NCBI GenBank assembly: GCA_016194975.1 | Contig: JACQAM010000023.1 | Location: 62,001-126,000, forward strand | Reading direction: 5' to 3' | Source: Bacteroidota bacterium | GTDB taxonomy: Bacteria; Bacteroidota; Bacteroidia; Palsa-965 | Length of the DNA stretch: 64,000 bases | Program-made: the position numbers and the translations under genes | Part shown: positions 59,026 to 64,000 of the stretch, piece by piece | Numbering within the stretch: position 1 is the first letter of the stretch | Layout of the letters: the number at the start of each line of letters is the position of its first letter | The notes under the pieces: model-generated | Database searches by the model: none | What the model was told of the DNA's origin: nothing | The model's input: the letters and a program-made list of their open reading frames with translations, nothing else

Positions 59026-59652
59026 ATGCGTAATGCCATTTTCATTCTGCTGATCACCGTTCTCGCTTCATGCGCGGGCGATGAACAGAAACAGAAGAAC
59101 GGAACTGATTCTGCTAATGATTCCATTCACAAAAAAGTGATTGGCGCTGCAAATGATTCGCTCGATTCTGCAAAAGTGAATATTCATTACAACTGTTCTG
59201 TTCTGAAAAGACGGATTCCCGATGAAAAAAATGAAGTGCAGATAAAAACCGACATCAATGATCTTTCTCATTGTGGTGTGGACAGCTTCGATCTGCTTTA
59301 CGTGATCCCCAATTTATTTCCGGGTTATGTGAATGAAAATCACATCCAGGGATTCGATACGATTACTTACGGCGATTTTCTCAAACACATGAACGACTTT
59401 AAAGCGACTCCTGCTTACGCACAATTGCATGAAAAAGTAAAAACGCTCGATTCGCTGAAGGCAACTCTTTATGATCCGCATAAACTCTACACGATGAAAC
59501 CTGTCCTTGGCAAACTCGGATTCACACAGGAGGAATGGGATATGTTTTCCGGTTTTGCAACTACCTACCCGATCGCAGATAAAAAAACTTTCACATGGAA
59601 CGACATGCTCAACGCATTTGATAAATACAGTTCCACAGCCCAGAACAAATGA
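59026..59652 (+). CDS. Hypothetical lipoprotein, first of a pair
   Basis: A 208-residue lipoprotein: signal MRNAIFILLITVLASCAG with acylated Cys16. A polar linker leads to a domain with four tyrosines and charged helices (HCGVDSFDLLYVIPNLFPGY, YGDFLKHMNDFKATPAYAQL, MLNAFDKYSS at the end) that I do not recognise. The ATG at 59026 is fixed by the promoter just upstream; an earlier in-frame TTG at 58993 is before that promoter. Its stop overlaps the next gene's ATG as ATGA, so the two are coupled. Confidence 0.72.
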   Translation: MRNAIFILLITVLASCAGDEQKQKNGTDSANDSIHKKVIGAANDSLDSAKVNIHYNCSVLKRRIPDEKNEVQIKTDINDLSHCGVDSFDLLYVIPNLFPGYVNENHIQGFDTITYGDFLKHMNDFKATPAYAQLHEKVKTLDSLKATLYDPHKLYTMKPVLGKLGFTQEEWDMFSGFATTYPIADKKTFTWNDMLNAFDKYSSTAQNK

Positions 59653-60926
59653 AGCGGATCTTCTTCCATTTAATTTTCATCGCTGCTGTTTCATTTCTTG
59701 TTTTCTCCTGTACTAGCGGGAATGATAACAATGCAAACACTACTGTTAACGGCCCCGATGAATTCCGTGAAAATGTGCTGAAGCTGCGCCGCGCCGGATT
59801 GCTTGATCAATTATCGGATCGCCAACTCGATTCTCTTATTACAATTTTCCGTAATGATTCGCTGAACGGAATGAAAGAAATTCTGGTGCGCTCCGGAAAA
59901 ATGCTGAAGATAAACAGTTCGCTGAACGGGAAAGCCCCGCACGAAATTTATGCAACGATCTTTGATACGCTTGCAAAACATTTTCCTCAACTGAAAGCCG
60001 ATGAAATGCATTGCACTTATGTTCCGACCTCAGCAGAAAAAAAAGACACGAACTGGGTTTTGCTTCACGCACGATTCGGAATTCACTCTTACGACAAGAA
60101 TATGTATTACCTGCGGCGCTGGCCCATCGATGAACTGATGTACAAACTTTTCAATACTTATCTCGCCGACATTCACAGTGACGAACGACTTTATCTTTCG
60201 CAATTCTTCTGCAAGGATTGTAACAAGAAGGATGATTACATGGGAAAACTCGATGTTTCAAATTTCGGATTGATGCTGCTGAAAAAAAACCAGGCCGATT
60301 CCATTCTTGCGATCACCGATCTTGCGATAGAACCCATGAATGAATTCGCGATCTACACCACGCAACAAACCAGCGATGCACTTGCTTCATTTGAAAGATC
60401 GGGTCTTGCGGGAAAAGAAATGGAGGACTGGTACCAGCAGAAAAAAGAAGACGTAATACGCGGCACACTTTACAGCCAGGAAGATCTCTTCGATTTTTTA
60501 GACACGCTTTTCTGTACTGTAAGTTTCGACACGATCAATGATTACAACCCGTATGAAGATATTCTGCGGCACATGGTGAAGATCTCGAAGGGAAATTTTG
60601 CTCCCACGGGAATTTCGGACCAGCATGCCAATCCATCCACGCATACAGTGCGATTCACACTCGGAGGAAAAGTTTATGAAACAGATGCTGATCAGCATTT
60701 AGGAATGATCTGGCCCGGAATCATTGATGAGGTTAATTCTGCATTGGGCGAACAGAAGGTGAAAGGAAAATTCTATTCTGTTTTTGTGCGGGAAAAAGTG
60801 ACGATCGTGGTTTTCATTCCCGATGAAAATATCGACCAGGCGAAGAAGAGCGGATTCTTTGATGAGTTGGAAGAAGGTACACCGAAAACGATCAAAGCAA
60901 CTTATGATGTGCTGCCGGCTTCGTAG
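59649..60926 (+). CDS. Hypothetical lipoprotein, second of a pair
   Basis: A 425-residue lipoprotein: signal RIFFHLIFIAAVSFLVFSCTS with acylated Cys. The mature part has helical and mixed regions (ENVLKLRRAGLLDQLSDRQL, HEIYATIFDTLAKHFPQLKA, YYLRRWPIDELMYKLFNTYL) and a late beta-rich domain (KFYSVFVREKVTIVVFIPDE). I recognise no family. CKDCNKKDDYMGK near residue 195 has two cysteines that could bind metal or form a disulfide. It is coupled to the lipoprotein upstream through a 4-base overlap and is convergent with the subtilase gene. Function unknown. Confidence 0.72.
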   Translation: MKRIFFHLIFIAAVSFLVFSCTSGNDNNANTTVNGPDEFRENVLKLRRAGLLDQLSDRQLDSLITIFRNDSLNGMKEILVRSGKMLKINSSLNGKAPHEIYATIFDTLAKHFPQLKADEMHCTYVPTSAEKKDTNWVLLHARFGIHSYDKNMYYLRRWPIDELMYKLFNTYLADIHSDERLYLSQFFCKDCNKKDDYMGKLDVSNFGLMLLKKNQADSILAITDLAIEPMNEFAIYTTQQTSDALASFERSGLAGKEMEDWYQQKKEDVIRGTLYSQEDLFDFLDTLFCTVSFDTINDYNPYEDILRHMVKISKGNFAPTGISDQHANPSTHTVRFTLGGKVYETDADQHLGMIWPGIIDEVNSALGEQKVKGKFYSVFVREKVTIVVFIPDENIDQAKKSGFFDELEEGTPKTIKATYDVLPAS

Positions 60927-60956
60927 TGCAATTTGAGATTTGAAAAGAAAACGGAA

Positions 60957-62618
60957 TTATTCTTTCACCAACTTCGTCGAAAAATAATAATCGGCGCTAT
61001 AAATCTGCAGTGAATAAACTCCTTTTGCAAGATCGTTCAACTGTTCCATTTTGTAATGATTTTCTGAATTGCCATAAGCGCTCACCTGCTCATCGACAAT
61101 TAATTTTCCCTGCATATCAAATAATCGCACAGTGAGTTTCTGATCGCCCAATGCGAAAAAAGAAAAACTGATGGATGTAGAAAAAGGATTTGGAGTGATG
61201 TCGTAAACAATATTTTCTGTGCCAAGATCTTTCGGATTACCCGAGAGATAAAGATTCGCCGCGCAAAAATCAGGAATACCATAACCAAGAAGAGAATCAG
61301 GCATCGAATACTGGCTTGCACTCATTTCAATTTCCTGGAGCAACTGCATATTTCCCAATGCAGGATGTGCCTGCAACAAACACGTAACGAGTCCGCACAT
61401 GATGGGCGATGCAAAAGAAGTTCCGTTGCCCGTCATCGTTCCTGTTCCGAACGGATCACAGATCACAGAATTTCCACCCTGCGCTCCTACATTCGGTTTC
61501 ACATCTCCGTCGGAAGAAGGCCCGCGTGAAGAAAAACCAGTGACCACTCCCGAAGCATCTGTGGCTGCAACTGCAAGCGCACTATCAGCATCAGCAGGAG
61601 TTCCGATATAAAACCACGGCGACTGCCCGGAATTTCCTGCAGCAACAACCACAGCAATTCCTTTTCTCGCTGCAAAATTCGCAGCGCGCGCGCACGGTGT
61701 CGTGTGGCCGTTCATGTCGGCATACGTGTGATTTTCTGTTGCATCATCAAACTCCGTATATCCCAATGAAGAATTGATCACATCGGCGCCAACGCTATCG
61801 GCATATTCTGCAGCGGTCGCCCAATAATATTCTTCCACCACATATTCCGTTGCCGCTTCTTCACTGCGCAATAACCAAAAACTTGCATCGGGTGCAGTTC
61901 CCACAAGTTGTCCAGGAATATTTCCACCCATTGTAGAAAGAACTTCAGATCCGTGCTGGTGATCGTCATACACATTCGCTTCTCCTGTTACAAAATCCCA
62001 GGTTCCGAGAATTCTGTTATTGAGAAAAAGTGTGTCGAACACCGGAAGATTATTTGCATTATAAAATCCTGCATCAATGATCGCGATCTGCATTCCCTGC
62101 CCGCGGAAACCTGCGTTGTGCAGGCAAACTCCGCCAAGCATATTGATCTGGTTGAACGAAGGGCCGTAGTTGAGCGACGATGAAGAAATTTCCCCGGTGC
62201 GCTGCGTATTCTGCGGAAGCGGAGAAAAAGTTTCTTCCGAAAATTTATCATTGGTATTTGCAACGCGCGCACCAACTGCTGTGTTGCTTACCACATAAGG
62301 CAAAGCGGCGATAGCTGTAAGTTGTGACGGGTTGGAAATAAAAACGACACAACCATTGAACCATTTCGATGTAGTGTGGACCGCAGCGCCTGTTGCTGCA
62401 ACACCGGCAACGTAAGTTGGATTCACAGGAAGATCGGTAGAGTCGATGGCAATTCCCTGCGTGGTTCTTCGTGCAATGGCGCGCGCCGAAAGATATTGCG
62501 AAGGTGTGCTGAGCGAATAAGGCGAATTATTTTTATCGTGGAACTGAACCCAGTATTTTGTCTGCGAAACTCCGCTAATGGAAATGATCAGAAAATAAAT
62601 AAGGTAAATTTTTTTCAT
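60957..62618 (-). CDS. Secreted S8 family subtilase with T9SS sorting domain, second copy
   Basis: A 553-residue exported serine protease. Signal peptide KKIYLIYFLIISISGVSQ, a pro-region to about residue 150, catalytic Asp182 (IAIIDAGF), His222 (DHQHGSEVLS) and Ser401 (GNGTSFASPIMCG), then a type A sorting domain (ITPNPFSTSISFSF, VRLFDMQGKLIVDEQV, DLAKGVYSLQIYS, ending STKLVKE). It is unlike the first subtilase in its His motif, HGS instead of HGTH, and in the region after the Asp. It lies downstream of the mnmA-lipoprotein pair, 58 bases apart. Substrate is unknown. Confidence 0.92.
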   Translation of the reverse strand: MKKIYLIYFLIISISGVSQTKYWVQFHDKNNSPYSLSTPSQYLSARAIARRTTQGIAIDSTDLPVNPTYVAGVAATGAAVHTTSKWFNGCVVFISNPSQLTAIAALPYVVSNTAVGARVANTNDKFSEETFSPLPQNTQRTGEISSSSLNYGPSFNQINMLGGVCLHNAGFRGQGMQIAIIDAGFYNANNLPVFDTLFLNNRILGTWDFVTGEANVYDDHQHGSEVLSTMGGNIPGQLVGTAPDASFWLLRSEEAATEYVVEEYYWATAAEYADSVGADVINSSLGYTEFDDATENHTYADMNGHTTPCARAANFAARKGIAVVVAAGNSGQSPWFYIGTPADADSALAVAATDASGVVTGFSSRGPSSDGDVKPNVGAQGGNSVICDPFGTGTMTGNGTSFASPIMCGLVTCLLQAHPALGNMQLLQEIEMSASQYSMPDSLLGYGIPDFCAANLYLSGNPKDLGTENIVYDITPNPFSTSISFSFFALGDQKLTVRLFDMQGKLIVDEQVSAYGNSENHYKMEQLNDLAKGVYSLQIYSADYYFSTKLVKE

Positions 62619-62676
62619 TCTAAAAATGTTTTCTGCTTTTTACTTTATAATCCAACTCTGCTGCCGCTGCTTGCTG

Positions 62677-63414
62677 TTATCTCGGCCCCCAGTCAACTAA
62701 TTTTATTGAATAAATTACTCCAGCATCAATTCTCGAAAGAACCGACGTTGGTTTCAATGAATCATCAGAAACATCATAAACATTTTTCTCTATGAGTCCT
62801 ACGTTGCGTGCATAACGTTCGCGATACCATTGATAAGTTAACCTGTTCGTATCACATTTCTGTTCTACCAATGCTGTTGAATCGAAACTCATGGAGTTGA
62901 TGGAATACGGCATATCGACTTCTTTGTATTTGTATTCCCAATCACCCATTGTATTGTAAGCATTTCCATTCCATGATTTTTCAACGCGTGGCACAAAAGT
63001 GACACGGATGAAACGCTGGTTCTCTTCATCTTTTTCTCCTTCGCTCTGCGTGCGCACGAACGACCACACGCGCGAGATGGTCCACGGCAATTGATTATAA
63101 GGAATCGTATCGATATAAGGACGTTTGTAACGTTCAACCCGCATTGCTTTTCTTCCCTGGTTGTCGGTGAAATAAGACTGGATCACTTCTTTCACCTGGT
63201 ATCTTGTATTTACAGTATCGTGAAAAAAATCGCGGTACTCGGTGGAATCCACTTCGTAAATGCACCAGTGTCCAATAGCATCAGGAAAATAATTGTAACC
63301 CGCATCGGGAACCTGGTGATCTTTTTTGCAATCGGAAAAAACAAAACAGATCATTGCGAAGAAAATAATTGTCCCCGGAATGAAAATAAAAATTGTTTTG
63401 TAATTTTTTTTCAT
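62677..63414 (-). CDS. Hypothetical exported protein or lipoprotein downstream of mnmA
   Basis: A 245-residue protein with an N-terminal hydrophobic stretch (IFIFIPGTIIFFAMICFVFS) followed by DCKKDHQ, a CKKD start common in Bacteroidetes surface lipoproteins though Asp before the Cys is unusual. The rest is rich in Tyr, Arg and Trp (HWCIYEVDSTEYRDFFHDTV, VERYKRPYIDTIPYNQLPWT, YQWYRERYARNVGLIEKNVY) and probably beta-sheet. I recognise no family. Its ATG overlaps the mnmA stop as ATGA, so it is coupled to mnmA although a shared role is not obvious. Confidence 0.7.
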   Translation of the reverse strand: MKKNYKTIFIFIPGTIIFFAMICFVFSDCKKDHQVPDAGYNYFPDAIGHWCIYEVDSTEYRDFFHDTVNTRYQVKEVIQSYFTDNQGRKAMRVERYKRPYIDTIPYNQLPWTISRVWSFVRTQSEGEKDEENQRFIRVTFVPRVEKSWNGNAYNTMGDWEYKYKEVDMPYSINSMSFDSTALVEQKCDTNRLTYQWYRERYARNVGLIEKNVYDVSDDSLKPTSVLSRIDAGVIYSIKLVDWGPR

Positions 63415-64000
63415 TGCATTTTAAAATCAGGGCGATCGATAAATCCACCGCCAACTAAATCATCTCCTTCGTAAAACACAGCCGATTGTCCGGGAGCAAC
63501 GCCGGTAACGGACCGGTGAAAGAGTGTTTTTATTTTTTTCTTTCCAGAAATTTCTTCCTGAGTGAGTGTTGCGGGCGTGCCTGCATCTTTGTAACGTATA
63601 CGGGTTTGCCCCACAAAATTTTCCGGCAGAGATGAATATTTCACAAGATTATAATCGCGGATAAACATTTCCTGTTTTTCCAATTCCATTTTTGTTCCGA
63701 GAATAACGGTATTCGTTTCCGGAACGATCTGTGTTACGAACATCGGTTCTCCCATGGCGATCTCGAGCCCTTTACGCTGACCGATCGTATAGAAAGGATA
63801 ACCGCGGTGTTTGCCCACAATTTTTCCATCGGCGAGAATAAAATTTCCTCCTTCCACTTTTTCTTCGAGGCCAGGAACTTTGTGTTTTAAAAATGCACGG
63901 TAATCATTCTCAGGAATGAAACAGATCTCGTAGCTCTCACTTTTATTCGCAAGCTCGGCATAACCGGCATCCATTGCCATTTGACGGATCTCCGTTTTCC
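63411..64000 (-). CDS. mnmA: tRNA 2-thiouridine(34) synthase MnmA, partial (N-terminus outside window)
   Basis: The C-terminal 196 residues of MnmA, which thiolates U34 of Lys, Glu and Gln tRNAs. SESYEICFIPENDYRAFL carries the second catalytic Cys of the persulfide relay; GYPFYTIGQRKGLEIAMGEP, VFYEGDDLVGGGFI and APGQSAVFY are conserved C-terminal blocks. In the first motif Tyr stands where other MnmA proteins have Gln (SQEICFIP). The frame stays open to base 64000 (KTEIRQMAMDAG matches the family before that Met), so the true start is outside the window. It overlaps the next gene by 4 bases. Confidence 0.93.
   Translation of the reverse strand, partial: KTEIRQMAMDAGYAELANKSESYEICFIPENDYRAFLKHKVPGLEEKVEGGNFILADGKIVGKHRGYPFYTIGQRKGLEIAMGEPMFVTQIVPETNTVILGTKMELEKQEMFIRDYNLVKYSSLPENFVGQTRIRYKDAGTPATLTQEEISGKKKIKTLFHRSVTGVAPGQSAVFYEGDDLVGGGFIDRPDFKMQ

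Noticed and set aside
1-64000. CRISPR arrays, prophage genes or complete insertion sequences
   Set aside because: No regularly spaced direct repeats, structural phage genes or transposase genes were seen. The repeats found are palindromic or MITE-like.

Overview
This 64-kb window is from a chromosome of a Bacteroidota (Bacteroidetes) bacterium, most likely an environmental member of the Flavobacteriales or a related group. The evidence is two subtilases with C-terminal type IX secretion sorting domains, bacillithiol biosynthesis (bshA), DUF2027-Smr, DUF6364/PIN and TPR-PD40-OmpA proteins, many CKK-type lipoproteins, no usable Shine-Dalgarno sites, and repeated TAnnTTTG promoter boxes typical of the Bacteroidetes primary sigma factor. 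No phage, CRISPR array or complete IS is present.

Layout. 1-5.2 kb: a MORN-type lipid/secreted fragment, a secreted subtilase and an AddA/RecB-like helicase-nuclease. 5.39-7.00 kb: a 1.6-kb cassette bounded by perfect 28-bp inverted repeats that carries three uncharacterised minus-strand genes, one with HEPN-like features, and no transposase. 7.0-11.3 kb: a minus-strand cell-envelope operon surE, small membrane protein, lpxB, spoIID-like, followed by a hypothetical secreted protein. 11.4-19.8 kb: a lipid kinase, a WG-repeat protein, NlpC/P60 and GH114-like genes, tandem tRNA-Leu genes, smpB, an outer-membrane protein, pcm and a Gfo/Idh oxidoreductase. 19.8-28.2 kb: a lipoprotein, a polyprenyl-phosphate sugar transferase, 3-hydroxyacyl-CoA dehydrogenase, M61 peptidase, ilvE, lolD and small lipoproteins. 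28.3-28.7 kb: rnpB on the minus strand. 28.8-38.3 kb: DUF2027-Smr, DUF1801, GNAT, bshA, LpxR-like, VOC, a beta-propeller lipoprotein and a giant GH3-serine hydrolase fusion, with three members of a TTAA-flanked MITE-like family between genes. 38.4-46.5 kb: a TPR membrane protein, mutL, a DUF6364/PIN toxin-antitoxin pair, two rhomboids, an EEP-family protein and a phytanoyl-CoA dioxygenase-like gene. 46.5-56.2 kb: a dihydrolipoamide acyltransferase followed by four tandem paralogues of TPR-PD40(-OmpA) envelope proteins. 56.3-64 kb: pepT, lipoproteins, a BstA/YfiT-like DinB protein, a second T9SS subtilase and the 3' part of mnmA.

The common theme is envelope biology: lipid A (lpxB, LpxR-like), peptidoglycan recycling and turnover (GH3-serine hydrolase, NlpC/P60, SpoIID), lipoprotein sorting (lolD), OmpA-type anchors and secreted proteases. 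Non-coding structure is unusually rich. Short spacers are often built from quasi-palindromic, word-like repeats, and two palindromes occupy variable parts of the RNase P RNA. The best candidates for something new are the inverted-repeat-bounded HEPN cassette and the MITE family. All assignments are from reading sequence and translations; no database search was possible.
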